Shown one piece after another: positions 32,624-40,375 of a stretch of DNA of 47,006 nt. A model generated the notes under the pieces. The model did no database searches. It had not been told where the DNA came from and saw only the letters and a program-made list of their open reading frames with translations. Within the stretch, counting starts at the first letter, position 1. Every line of letters starts with the position of its first letter. Location of the stretch: NCBI GenBank assembly GCA_029261555.1, contig JAJDBB010000036.1, positions 1-47,006 of the forward strand. Reading direction: 5' to 3'. Origin of the DNA: Nitrospinaceae bacterium. GTDB taxonomy: Bacteria; Nitrospinota; Nitrospinia; Nitrospinales; JACRGP01. The position numbers and the translations under genes were made by a program.

Positions 32624-33106
32624 TTATTTAATTGAAACTTTCTTCATTGGAATCGGTTTCAACGGATTATCCCTGGAATCGCGCTCAGAAGCGACGATTT
32701 CGTCGACGGCGTCCATACCGGAGGTCACCTCGCCAAAAGCCGTGTACTGGCCGTCCAGAAACGCGGCGTCCGCCACGCAGATAAAAAATTGCGACCCCGC
32801 GCTGTCCGGATCCTGCGACCGCGCCATGGAGAGCACGCCTCGCTTATGCTTCGTATCGTTGAACTCCGCCGGGATGGTGTGCCCCGGTCCGCCAGTTCCA
32901 TGCAAGGACCGGTCATCCTTCTTCGAGTTGGGGTCGCCCCCCTGGATCATGAACCCGGGGATGACGCGGTGAAACGTCGTTCCATCGTAAAACTCCTTCT
33001 TAGCCAGATCAATGAAATTTTTCACATGACCCGGCGCCTTATCGTCGTAAAACTTGATTTCTATATTGCCATGTTCAGTTTCAATAACGGCGGTTTCGTC
33101 TGCCAT
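32624..33106 (-). CDS. Cyclophilin-type peptidyl-prolyl cis-trans isomerase (cytoplasmic)
   Basis: The 160-residue single cyclophilin domain has FHRVIPGFMIQGGD (catalytic Arg and Phe), SMARSQDPDSAGSQFFI and the LDGQYTAFGEVTSGMD segment, all typical of short bacterial PpiB-type enzymes. It catalyses proline isomerisation during folding. No signal peptide is present, so it is cytoplasmic. It lies 58 bases after a secreted paralogue on the same strand and shares long identical stretches with it, which indicates a tandem duplication followed by divergence in location. Confidence 0.95.
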   Translation of the reverse strand: MADETAVIETEHGNIEIKFYDDKAPGHVKNFIDLAKKEFYDGTTFHRVIPGFMIQGGDPNSKKDDRSLHGTGGPGHTIPAEFNDTKHKRGVLSMARSQDPDSAGSQFFICVADAAFLDGQYTAFGEVTSGMDAVDEIVASERDSRDNPLKPIPMKKVSIK

Positions 33107-33164
33107 TGGTTTCTCCCAAAAGAAATATTAGTTCCGCGCACTTTTCTATACGTGGCGGTTGAAC

Positions 33165-33719
33165 TTACCTGTTTACAATTTTAACGGATTTCATGACCAC
33201 TTTTTCCAGCGGGTTGTCCCGCCGGTCGCGCTTGACAGCGACGATTTTATCCGCGACGTCCATTCCGGATATTACCTGTGCAAACGCCGTGTACTTGCCG
33301 TCGAGAAACGTGGCGTCCGCCACGCAGATAAAAAACTGCGATCCCGCGCTGTTGGGATCCTGCGACCGCGCCATGGAAACGATTCCGCGCAGGTGCTTCG
33401 TATCGTTAAACTCGGCGTTGATGGAGTAACCCGGTCCTCCCGTTCCGTCGTTTCCGCGATTGTCGTCCTTGGAATTGGAATCGCCCCCCTGGATCATGAA
33501 TCCGGGAATGACGCGATGAAACGTTGTGCCGTTATAATAACTCTCGTTGGAGAGTTTTTTAAAGTTGGCGACATGTCCCTGCGCTTTATCGGAAAGAAAT
33601 TTTAACTCGATGGTTCCGAGGCTGGTTTCGATGACGGCGATCTCCTCCGCAACCGCGGCGTGCGGAACAGTCAGGATCGAAAAAATAAACAAAGCTACAA
33701 GTTGAATGCATTTACGCAT
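33165..33719 (-). CDS. Cyclophilin-type peptidyl-prolyl isomerase (exported)
   Basis: The 184-residue protein has a signal peptide at 1-24 (hydrophobic LVALFIFSILTV, ending AAVAEE) followed by a cyclophilin domain. The domain has FHRVIPGFMIQGGDSNS and SMARSQDPNSAGSQFFI, so the active-site residues are present. It probably assists folding in the periplasm. The start is supported by GGAGG a few bases upstream. Together with the downstream cytoplasmic paralogue it covers both compartments from one locus. Confidence 0.95.
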   Translation of the reverse strand: MRKCIQLVALFIFSILTVPHAAVAEEIAVIETSLGTIELKFLSDKAQGHVANFKKLSNESYYNGTTFHRVIPGFMIQGGDSNSKDDNRGNDGTGGPGYSINAEFNDTKHLRGIVSMARSQDPNSAGSQFFICVADATFLDGKYTAFAQVISGMDVADKIVAVKRDRRDNPLEKVVMKSVKIVNR

Positions 33720-33945
33720 GAGTCCTCCCGAATAACTATTTTATGGATTAATATAACAGGACAAGACGTCGATTTTAAAAAAGGCGCCGGGCGTTGTCAA
33801 CCTTTCCCGCGCCTTTAATGCCTGCAACCAACGCCTGTGTAAAATGAGATGAAAAGCCTGGGTCGATTTCCTACAATACAATATGTCTTAAACATTTTAT
33901 ATATCCGCAACCGCTTTTTGGGAAAAAAATGAATTCCCTTTTTTC

Positions 33946-36075
33946 ATGAATTCGCCCGGCGCCCCGGCGGCGACCAAAACCAAATACAATCGCTCCGGAA
34001 GGGTTGGAATCCGCCTGCGAACCTGGTTCGTCGTTTCCAACTATCTGCTCTCCGGCCTGGCCTTGGCGGCGCTCGCTCTCAGCGAGATCCTGCCCCTGCC
34101 CGTCAACTTGTTCGCGGCGGCCATTCTCGCCATGCTGTTTTATCTGGAGTCGACAAAAATCCTGCCCATCCTGCCGCCGGGAAAAATCTCCCTGCTCAAC
34201 TGGGCCTTACTGGGAATTCCCGTCTTCTACCTCTCCTTCAACCTGCCTATCCTCGAAGCCATCACCGCGTTTTTGATCCTCCTCATGTTCTCGCGCCTCG
34301 CTTTCAAAACCGAATTAAACGATTACCTTTACGGATACCTGATCGCCATCGTCTGCCTGCTGATCGGCGCGATTTATATTCAGAGCCTCACGTTCGGCGG
34401 CCTGTTCATCGCCTTTTACATGACGCTTTGCTGGGGCCTGATGTTTTACAACATGATCGCGGAACGGGCGGGCAGCCTTTCGCCCCCATCCCGCTTCAAA
34501 AACGCAGGGGAAAACGAAAGCCCCGGCGCCTCCCTGTTCGCCTTGTCAACGGCTATGCTCCTGGCCAGCCTGGTTTTGACCGCCGCAATTTTCATTGCCT
34601 TTCCGCGTCTGGGACTGGGCTTCCTTTCCCTGAACTCCAAGGCCAACCCCATATCGGGATTCTCCAATTCCGTGACCCTGGGCGACGTCGGCAAAATCCT
34701 GCAAAACCAACAAGTGGTCATGCGCGTCGAGTTCAAAAAAGACGATAAAGAGTACCGACCGGCAACGCCCATTTACTGGCGCGGAGTGGCGCTGGACCAT
34801 TACAACGGCAAGACCTGGACCGCCACCGTCGACTCCAAATTGCGCCTGCGCAACCGGCCTGGCGTGGGACTCAACCTGTTCATGGTCGATCCCCCTGTCG
34901 ATATAGTCGACCTGGAAATTTTCATGGAAACCTTCGACTCCAATTTTGTGTTCACCAACGGCATTCCCATATACATCGACGGCAACTTCCGCCGGTTGGA
35001 CATGGATCAGAGTTTTAGCCTGCGTATGCCGGACAATCATTACGGACCCAGAAAACTGCTCCTCACTTCGGAAACAGGTCATCCCAAAATCAGTTACGAC
35101 ATTGTCGGTCCAGGCGGGGAATCCGAAAAGTTTCTGGAGCGTTTTCTTCAGGTTCCTGAACTGAGTCCCCAAATCATTTCCCTGGCGGACGAATTGACTT
35201 ACAGCGCAAAATCCGATTTGGCAAAGACCGTCAATATCCTGAAATTTCTCGCCGAAGGTTTCGGCTATTCCCTGGATATGGTCCACGAAACGGAAGCTTC
35301 CGGCCTGGACGAATTTTTATTCGTTCAAAAAAAGGGCCACTGCGAATATTTCGCCTCCGCAATGACGATCCTCCTGCGCCTCGGCGGAACGCCCGCGCGC
35401 ATCGTCAACGGTTTTATGGGAAGCGAATGGAACGAAATGGGCGACTACATGATCGTCCGGCAAGCCCATGCCCACTCCTGGGTGGAAGCCTTCATCCCCG
35501 GTCAAGGCTGGACGCTGTTCGACCCCACGCCTCCGGACCCACAGGCTGGAAGCCTGGACGCCCAAAGCTCCGCCGCGCGCATGATGGATTTACTCCGCCT
35601 CAACTGGCAACGCTATATTGTCCGCTACTCGCTCAAGGACCAGATCGATATCGTCTCCTGGTTCGGCGAAAGCGGACGCGACATGGCGTTCGGTTTCAAA
35701 AACCTCCAGACGATTAAATGGAAGACGATTTTAAAATCCATCCAGGACAACATACTCCCCCTGCTGTTGGCCGCCGTAGGTGTCACCGCCCTACTCTACT
35801 TTCTACGGCGCGACTTCGGGTTTTCCCTGCGCCCGCAACCGCCCTTCGCCGTGCAAAGCTACCAGCTTCTTTTGCTCAAACTGGAAAAACAGGGCCTCCC
35901 AAAACCGCCCCACTGGACGCACCGCGAACTCCTGCGTCGGCTCGATCCTCTTCCAGAAGAAAAAAGAAGCGCCGCCAAACGCGTGATCGAATTTTACGAG
36001 TCCAGCCGCTTCGCCCACCGCCTCCCGGACGACGAACAAAAAAAAGACGTGAAAGACCTCCTGGCAAAAATCTAG
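33946..36075 (+). CDS. TgpA-like membrane protein with DUF3488 and transglutaminase domains
   Basis: The 709-residue protein has an N-terminal block of about six hydrophobic helices (DUF3488, about 25-235). A periplasmic transglutaminase-like domain carries the triad Cys466 (KGHCEYF), His510 (AHSWVEAF) and Asp526 (LFDPTPP). A further helix at about 600-622 leads to a C-terminal DUF4129-like cytoplasmic domain. TgpA-type proteins are inner-membrane transglutaminases, and their physiological substrates are poorly known. Such genes often follow a MoxR ATPase and a DUF58 protein; neither is here. The stop is followed by a large imperfect inverted repeat. Confidence 0.9.
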   Translation: MNSPGAPAATKTKYNRSGRVGIRLRTWFVVSNYLLSGLALAALALSEILPLPVNLFAAAILAMLFYLESTKILPILPPGKISLLNWALLGIPVFYLSFNLPILEAITAFLILLMFSRLAFKTELNDYLYGYLIAIVCLLIGAIYIQSLTFGGLFIAFYMTLCWGLMFYNMIAERAGSLSPPSRFKNAGENESPGASLFALSTAMLLASLVLTAAIFIAFPRLGLGFLSLNSKANPISGFSNSVTLGDVGKILQNQQVVMRVEFKKDDKEYRPATPIYWRGVALDHYNGKTWTATVDSKLRLRNRPGVGLNLFMVDPPVDIVDLEIFMETFDSNFVFTNGIPIYIDGNFRRLDMDQSFSLRMPDNHYGPRKLLLTSETGHPKISYDIVGPGGESEKFLERFLQVPELSPQIISLADELTYSAKSDLAKTVNILKFLAEGFGYSLDMVHETEASGLDEFLFVQKKGHCEYFASAMTILLRLGGTPARIVNGFMGSEWNEMGDYMIVRQAHAHSWVEAFIPGQGWTLFDPTPPDPQAGSLDAQSSAARMMDLLRLNWQRYIVRYSLKDQIDIVSWFGESGRDMAFGFKNLQTIKWKTILKSIQDNILPLLLAAVGVTALLYFLRRDFGFSLRPQPPFAVQSYQLLLLKLEKQGLPKPPHWTHRELLRRLDPLPEEKRSAAKRVIEFYESSRFAHRLPDDEQKKDVKDLLAKI

Positions 36076-36105
36076 AGGCGCTTTCAAAAATTCCGAGAGT
36101 TGCCT

Positions 36106-36280
36106 GGCTCCCCCTTGCAAAGGGGGTTGGGGGGATTCTTCCGCTAAAAAACTTTAATGGTCTAATTTTTCTTTTCTGCGCACTCTCCCCGATCCGGCTT
36201 CAACAAGTTTAAAAAAGAAAAACCGCTCCATTAAAATTTTCATAGGAGGAATCACCCCAGCCCTCTTTGCAAGAGGGGGG
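36106..36280. repeat. MITE-like element with ~70-bp imperfect terminal inverted repeats
   Basis: The left arm (about 36106-36175) begins GGCTCCCCCTTGCAAAGGGG and includes ACTTTAATGG and TTTTTCTTTT. The reverse complement of the right arm (about 36211-36280) has the same order: CCCTCTTGCAAAGAGGG, ATTTTAATGG and TTTTTCTTTT. The whole unit is about 175 bp without coding capacity. Its outer motif recurs at 37823 and 38982. Confidence 0.75.
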
Positions 36281-36314
36281 TTAAAATACTGGCACCGGCG
36301 CCTCGCCGGCTATA

Positions 36315-36352
36315 TGTTGCAATTAAGATATGTTGCAATATAACTTGCAACA
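36315..36352. promoter_or_regulatory. TGTTGCAA/TTGCAACA operator upstream of the sigma-54 regulator
   Basis: TGTTGCAA (36331-36338) and TTGCAACA (36345-36352) form a perfect 8-bp inverted repeat with a 6-bp spacer. An extra TGTTGCAA half-site lies 16 bp upstream (36315-36322). The centre is about 80 bases before the regulator start. The same 8-mers form the palindrome upstream of nirK, so this is probably an autoregulatory site of the regulator. Confidence 0.65.
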
Positions 36353-36422
36353 CCCGTCTCGGTTTTGTAGTCTGTCCTTTTAACTTTTTCTATTTCCCAT
36401 TCCTAATCTAAAAAAGGCTCCC

Positions 36423-37781
36423 ATGCAAGGCATACCCGCGTCCATTAAAGCCCCGCTCGAAAAAGCCCTCAACGTGCTGAGCGAAGCCGCTTTCATTTAC
36501 GACGAGAACATGCGCATCCAAAGCTTCAACGACGCGGCGGAAACGATCACGGGCTACGAAAGAAAAGACGTGCTGGGGCAAAAATGCGTCTCCCTCTTCG
36601 ACCGAAGCCTCTGCCTGGACAACTGCGCGCTCTGCATGACGGTGAAGGAAGACGCCTCGCCGGACAAAGTTTCCTTCGACTCGCCATTCGTGCGCAAGGA
36701 CGGACAGAAACGCATGGGAAGGTTCAACGCGGGCCTGATGCATAAGGAGAACGGGCGAATGGCGGTTCTGGTTTCGCTGATGGACGTTACGGAACTGACC
36801 CGCCTTAAAAAGGAAATCAAGGGAATCCATTCCTTCAACAACATCATTGGCAAAAGTTGCGTCATGCGGGATCTGTACGAGACCGTTAAAAATATTGCTC
36901 CTTACAACTCGACGGTGTTGATCCAGGGGGAAAGCGGCACAGGGAAGGAACTCTTCGCCCAGGCGGTGCATTACGAAAGCGCGCGGGCGGATAAAAAAAT
37001 CGTCAAGGTCAACTGCTCCGCCCTGTCCGACAGCCTGATGGAAAGCGAACTGTTCGGCCACGTCCGCGGTTCCTTCACCGGCGCGGACCGCGACCGCATG
37101 GGACGATTTGAAGAAGCCGACGGCGGCGCCGTGTTCCTCGACGAGATTGGCGACCTGAACCATTCGGTCCAGGTCAAGCTCCTGCGCGTCCTGCAGGAAA
37201 AATGCGTCGAACGCGTCGGGGAAAACAAAACCAGGCAAGTGGACATCCGCATCATCGCCGCCACGCACAAAAACCTTTTGCGGGAAATCGAAGCGGGACG
37301 GTTCCGGCAGGACCTCTATTACCGGCTTAACGTCGTGCCGCTGTTCATCCCGCCCCTGCGCGAGCGCAAGGAAGACGTGCCGCACCTCGTCCGGCATTTC
37401 ATATCGAACTGGAAAGGACTGAGCCGTAATAAAACCGTGACCGGCGTGTCCGACGCGGCCCTGCGCCTGCTGATGGACTACGCCTGGCCGGGCAACGTCC
37501 GCGAGTTGGAAAACGCGCTGGAGCACGCCTGCATCAAATGCGTCGGCGGAACGATCAAACCCGAAGACCTGCCGATGATCCCCGCGTTCCGCCCCGCCCT
37601 ACCGAAACCCGCCCGGCGAAAAAATCTGAAAATCACGAAGAAAGCGCTTGTGCAAGCGCTGAAGGAATCGGATCACAACCAGACCCAGGCCGCGCAGTTA
37701 CTGGAAATCCACCGCATCACCCTCTGGCGCAAAATGAAGGAATTTGGGATACCCGCGCCGGCGAGCCGCCGGCCAGCGTGA
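36423..37781 (+). CDS. Sigma-54-dependent enhancer-binding regulator (PAS-AAA+-Fis HTH)
   Basis: The 452-residue activator has an N-terminal PAS domain (about 12-125) with cysteines C55, C64, C68 and C71. The AAA+ domain (about 140-365) has Walker A GESGTGKE at 169-176, the sigma-54 contact loop GSFTGA at 216-221 (usually GAFTGA) and Walker B VFLDEIGD at 237-244. A Fis-type HTH covers about 406-441. There is no receiver domain, so the PAS domain probably senses the signal directly; the cysteines could hold an Fe-S cluster or respond to redox or NO. The last residues (APASRRPA) come from a palindromic repeat. Sites shared with nirK point to nirK as a target. Confidence 0.92.
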   Translation: MQGIPASIKAPLEKALNVLSEAAFIYDENMRIQSFNDAAETITGYERKDVLGQKCVSLFDRSLCLDNCALCMTVKEDASPDKVSFDSPFVRKDGQKRMGRFNAGLMHKENGRMAVLVSLMDVTELTRLKKEIKGIHSFNNIIGKSCVMRDLYETVKNIAPYNSTVLIQGESGTGKELFAQAVHYESARADKKIVKVNCSALSDSLMESELFGHVRGSFTGADRDRMGRFEEADGGAVFLDEIGDLNHSVQVKLLRVLQEKCVERVGENKTRQVDIRIIAATHKNLLREIEAGRFRQDLYYRLNVVPLFIPPLRERKEDVPHLVRHFISNWKGLSRNKTVTGVSDAALRLLMDYAWPGNVRELENALEHACIKCVGGTIKPEDLPMIPAFRPALPKPARRKNLKITKKALVQALKESDHNQTQAAQLLEIHRITLWRKMKEFGIPAPASRRPA

Positions 37782-37822
37782 CGCTGGAGCCAGCCGGGGT
37801 AGCCCCCGGAGGCAGATTTAAT
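37760..37822. repeat. Palindromic repeat forming the 3' end of the regulator gene
   Basis: CCGGCGAGCCGCCGG, CCAGCGTGACGCTGG and GCCAGCCGGGGTAGCCC follow each other across the stop codon (37779-37781). The final codons and the stop are inside the repeat. Relatives lie near 25051, 29302 and 31897. Confidence 0.75.
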
Positions 37823-37913
37823 GGCTCCCCCTTGCAAAGGGGGCTGGGGGGATTCTTCCTTTAGAAATTTAAATAATTCCTCTCCCCTCGCGGGAGAGGA
37901 CATAGATGAGGGG
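37823..37913 (+). repeat. Left inverted repeat flanking the exonuclease gene
   Basis: This arm of about 91 bp starts GGCTCCCCCTTGCAAAGGGG, continues with GGGGGGATTCTTCC, then CCTCTCCCCTCGCGGGAGAGGA and ATGAGGGG. The reverse complement of 38903-38982 has the same order of blocks: GGCTCCCCCTTGCAAAGGGG, GGGGGGATGCC, CCTCTCCCCTGGAGGGAGAGGA and GTGAGGGG. TTTAA lies directly outside both arms (37817-37821 and 38984-38988), a possible target duplication. Confidence 0.75.
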
Positions 37914-38004
37914 AGGCGCTATAAGGCCAAAGCCCTTCCCTAATTGATATTGACAACGCAATTAGAGAGCATAATCTTGTTGGACAAACTAGGGCGAGAC
38001 GAAA

Positions 38005-38868
38005 ATGGAGTTCGTAGCAATTGACTTAGAAACAGCAAATTCTGATATGGCGTCTATTTGTCAGATAGGGTTAGCGCGATATAAAGATGGGTCTCTTACA
38101 GAAGAATATGAAACATATGTGAATCCGCAGGATTTCTTTGATGAGTTAAATATCTCAATTCATGGAATTGACGAGTCTACCGTAATTGATGCGCCCTGCT
38201 TGAATGAAATCGCCGAGGTTCTATACAAATTCCTCGACAATAATATAGCTGTATGTCACACCCATTTTGACCGCGTTGCCTTTTGGCAGGCGTCTGATAA
38301 ACACGGTATTCGCTATCCTAAATGTACTTGGTTAGATTCCGCACGTGTTGCGCGCAGAACATGGAAAGAATTTGCATATCGTGGATACGGTTTATCAAAT
38401 ATATGCGAATTCTTAGATTATGAATTTAAACATCACAACGCCTTGGAAGACGCCAAAGCGGCTGGCCACATCCTCCTTTCTGCTATAGAGAAAAGCGGTT
38501 TAGACATTGAAGGATGGATAAATAGGGTCAATCAACCAATCGACCTTTCAGCAACCGCTGGCGGAAAAATAAAGCGCGAAGGGAATCCGGAAGGGCCTTT
38601 ACTTGGCGAAGAAATGGTATTCACCGGGGCGCTTGAAATTCCAAGGCGTGAGGCGGCTGATATGGCCACTCAAATAGGATGTCAAATCGGATCAAGCGTT
38701 ACAAAAAAAACCACGATACTAGTTGTAGGCGACCAAGATGTTATGCGCCTTGCAGGTCATGAAAAAAGTTCTAAACATAGAAAGGCCGAGAAACTAATCG
38801 CAAAAGGACATCCTCTTAGAATTTTGAGGGAAAGTGATTTTAAAAAAGTGGTTGCATTGGCAGAATGA
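38005..38868 (+). CDS. DnaQ-like 3'-5' exonuclease with C-terminal BRCT domain
   Basis: The 287-residue protein has an N-terminal DEDDh exonuclease domain (about 1-170). Its Asp7 and Glu9 lie in AIDLETAN, and His144 and Asp149 in HNALEDA. A BRCT domain (about 200-287) includes GEEMVFTGALEIPRREAADMA and TTILVVGDQD. This architecture occurs in stand-alone epsilon-like exonucleases linked to DNA repair or mobile elements. Codon use is clearly AT-rich (TTA, AAT, GAT, ATA) compared with the GC-rich neighbours, which suggests acquisition by transfer. It is enclosed by inverted repeats at 37823-37913 and 38903-38982. The Shine-Dalgarno sequence is weak. Confidence 0.88.
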   Translation: MEFVAIDLETANSDMASICQIGLARYKDGSLTEEYETYVNPQDFFDELNISIHGIDESTVIDAPCLNEIAEVLYKFLDNNIAVCHTHFDRVAFWQASDKHGIRYPKCTWLDSARVARRTWKEFAYRGYGLSNICEFLDYEFKHHNALEDAKAAGHILLSAIEKSGLDIEGWINRVNQPIDLSATAGGKIKREGNPEGPLLGEEMVFTGALEIPRREAADMATQIGCQIGSSVTKKTTILVVGDQDVMRLAGHEKSSKHRKAEKLIAKGHPLRILRESDFKKVVALAE

Positions 38869-38902
38869 AGTAATTGCTTAAGAAATGAATGAATTCTTTT
38901 TA

Positions 38903-38982
38903 CCCCCCTCACCTTCATCCTCTCCCTCCAGGGGAGAGGAATAATGGAGGCATCCCCCCAACCCCCTTTGCAAGGGGGAGCC
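38903..38982 (-). repeat. Right inverted repeat flanking the exonuclease gene
   Basis: This is the inverse of the repeat at 37823-37913, with the same nested blocks in reverse order and a few short indels. Together the arms enclose about 0.99 kb containing only the AT-rich exonuclease gene. Directly outside is CCGGCGCCATCGCCGG (38996-39011), another palindromic repeat. Confidence 0.75.
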
Positions 38983-39011
38983 GTTTAAACTGGCCCCGGC
39001 GCCATCGCCGG

Positions 39012-39042
39012 AAAAAAAACGGGCGGCCCGAAGACCGCCCGT
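39012..39042 (-). terminator. Rho-independent terminator downstream of nirK
   Basis: On the minus strand ACGGGCGG pairs with CCGCCCGT around an 8-base loop containing TTCG and is followed by eight T. It is oriented to stop transcription from nirK, about 170 bases beyond the nirK stop codon. The repeat at 39100-39177 has apparently inserted between gene and terminator. Confidence 0.8.
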
Positions 39043-39099
39043 AAATAAAAAAAATCCAGCTAACTAAGAGCCACCCTCGCCCAGCCTCTTGAGGCATTC

Positions 39100-39177
39100 G
39101 TCATCGCGAGCGACTGAAAGGAGCGTGGCGATCCAGGGTTTCTGGATTGCCGCGTCGCTAACGCTCCTCGCAATGAC
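39100..39177. repeat. Long imperfect hairpin repeat (GTCATTGCGAGG family)
   Basis: GTCATCGCGAG...GCGATCCAGG and TCTGGATTGCCGCG...CTCGCAATGAC form imperfect arms of about 37 bp around a 3-base loop. A second partial copy with CTGGATTGCTTCGC and CACTCGCAATGAC lies at about 40395-40424. Similar hairpins are dispersed in many bacterial genomes. The element lies in the 3' untranslated region of nirK. Confidence 0.75.
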
Positions 39178-39210
39178 ATGATACCCCGGCTGGCTCGGGC
39201 GCTTGCCTGG

Positions 39211-40194
39211 TTATTTTCCCGCTTTGAAGATTTTTGGATTCTCTTTTCCTTCGACGACGAGTTGGCCGATGGCGCCTTTGGCCACGCGGAAGATGCTGTG
39301 ATCCACCAGCGTGTAGGCGCCGGGGACTTCCACTTTAAATTCCACGATCGTCGCTCCAGCAGAAGGCACCAGCGTGGTTTGCACCCCGCGATTGACCGTT
39401 CCGTTCAACGCGCCTTCGGTGTAGACCTTGTCGAATATCTCGCCGATGATATGGAACGATGAAATACCGTTAGGTCCGATGTTGCCGAAATAAATCCGCA
39501 CGGTATCGCCGACTTTGGCTTTCAAAACGTTGTCGCCCATCAGCGCGCCAGAGCGGCCGTTGAACACCACGTAGTCGGGATGCTCCGCCAGTCCTTTTTG
39601 GATATCGAAGGACATGACCTTCTCGTCTTCGTCGGTGAAGAACTCGCTTTCAAACACGTAATACTCCTTGTCCACTTTGGCGAGTCCGCCTTCCGGCTCC
39701 ACCAGGACGAGTCCGTACATGCCATTGGAGATGTGGTCGACAATCGACCCCGCCGCGCAATGGTAGATGAACAGTCCGGCGGCCTGAGCTTTCCATTTAA
39801 AAATTTTGGTTTCGCCGGGAGCCACCGTGTTCACCGCCGCTCCGCCGCCGGGACCGTTCACGGCGTGGATGTCGATGTTGTGCGGCTGGGAACTGCTTTT
39901 CGGATTTTTCAAATGAAACTCCACCGTATCGCCCACGCGTACGCGGAACATGGGACCGGGCACGGTTCCGCCGAAACTCCAGAAATGGTATTTCTTTCCT
40001 TCGTCCAGTTCGCCGACATATTCTTTGGCTTCAAAATTCACCTTCACCGTGGCGGGACCTTTTCGGGTGATGGGGGGAGGCACGTTGGGAGCCGTGGTCA
40101 GGGTCGCCGTTTCCGCCGCCGCCTGACCGGCCATCGTTACCATCATCAACAGGGACAATCCGCCGCAAAACAAATTCGTTTTCTTTAAAAACAT
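39211..40194 (-). CDS. nirK: Copper-containing nitrite reductase NirK
   Basis: The 327-residue protein has a signal peptide (about 1-27, ending GQAAAE) and two cupredoxin domains. All ligands can be placed. Type 1 copper has His105, Cys146, His154 and Met159. Type 2 copper has His110, His145 and His299. The catalytic pair is Asp108 and His248. It reduces nitrite to nitric oxide in the periplasm. NirK is known in nitrite oxidisers such as Nitrospina, where its role (NO signalling, redox balance or reverse chemistry) is unsettled. GAGGAGG precedes the start. A sigma-54 promoter and an upstream palindrome control it. The terminator is at 39012-39042. Confidence 0.95.
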   Translation of the reverse strand: MFLKKTNLFCGGLSLLMMVTMAGQAAAETATLTTAPNVPPPITRKGPATVKVNFEAKEYVGELDEGKKYHFWSFGGTVPGPMFRVRVGDTVEFHLKNPKSSSQPHNIDIHAVNGPGGGAAVNTVAPGETKIFKWKAQAAGLFIYHCAAGSIVDHISNGMYGLVLVEPEGGLAKVDKEYYVFESEFFTDEDEKVMSFDIQKGLAEHPDYVVFNGRSGALMGDNVLKAKVGDTVRIYFGNIGPNGISSFHIIGEIFDKVYTEGALNGTVNRGVQTTLVPSAGATIVEFKVEVPGAYTLVDHSIFRVAKGAIGQLVVEGKENPKIFKAGK

Positions 40195-40244
40195 TCATAC
40201 CTCCTCTAGTGAATTAAATAGACCAAACCTTTAGTCTCTTATAA

Positions 40245-40259
40245 ACAAGTTTCGTGCCA
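40245..40259 (-). promoter_or_regulatory. Sigma-54 (-24/-12) promoter of nirK
   Basis: On the minus strand TGGCACG (40259-40253) is followed by 4 bases and TTGT (40248-40245). This matches TGGCACG-N4-TTGC at every position except the last. Transcription should begin near 40233, about 40 bases before the nirK ATG. Confidence 0.75.
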
Positions 40260-40339
40260 TATTCATAAAACAAACCAAACCTATGTAATATAATGCGTTA
40301 GTGGGAAACGGACCGTTCGCGAACATGGCATTTCACCTT

Positions 40340-40356
40340 TTGCAACACTGTTGCAA
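40340..40356. promoter_or_regulatory. Upstream activator palindrome of nirK
   Basis: TTGCAACA and TGTTGCAA are perfect 8-bp arms around one base. The site lies about 80-95 bp upstream of the -24 element, the usual position for an enhancer-binding protein. The same 8-mers, in opposite arrangement, flank the sigma-54 regulator gene at 36331-36352. Confidence 0.65.
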
Positions 40357-40375
40357 CATACCAAGCGCCCTATAG

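Noticed and set aside
36408-37526. A 372-codon minus-strand frame opposite the sigma-54 regulator
   Set aside because: It is the complement of a gene with complete Walker, GSFTGA and HTH motifs.
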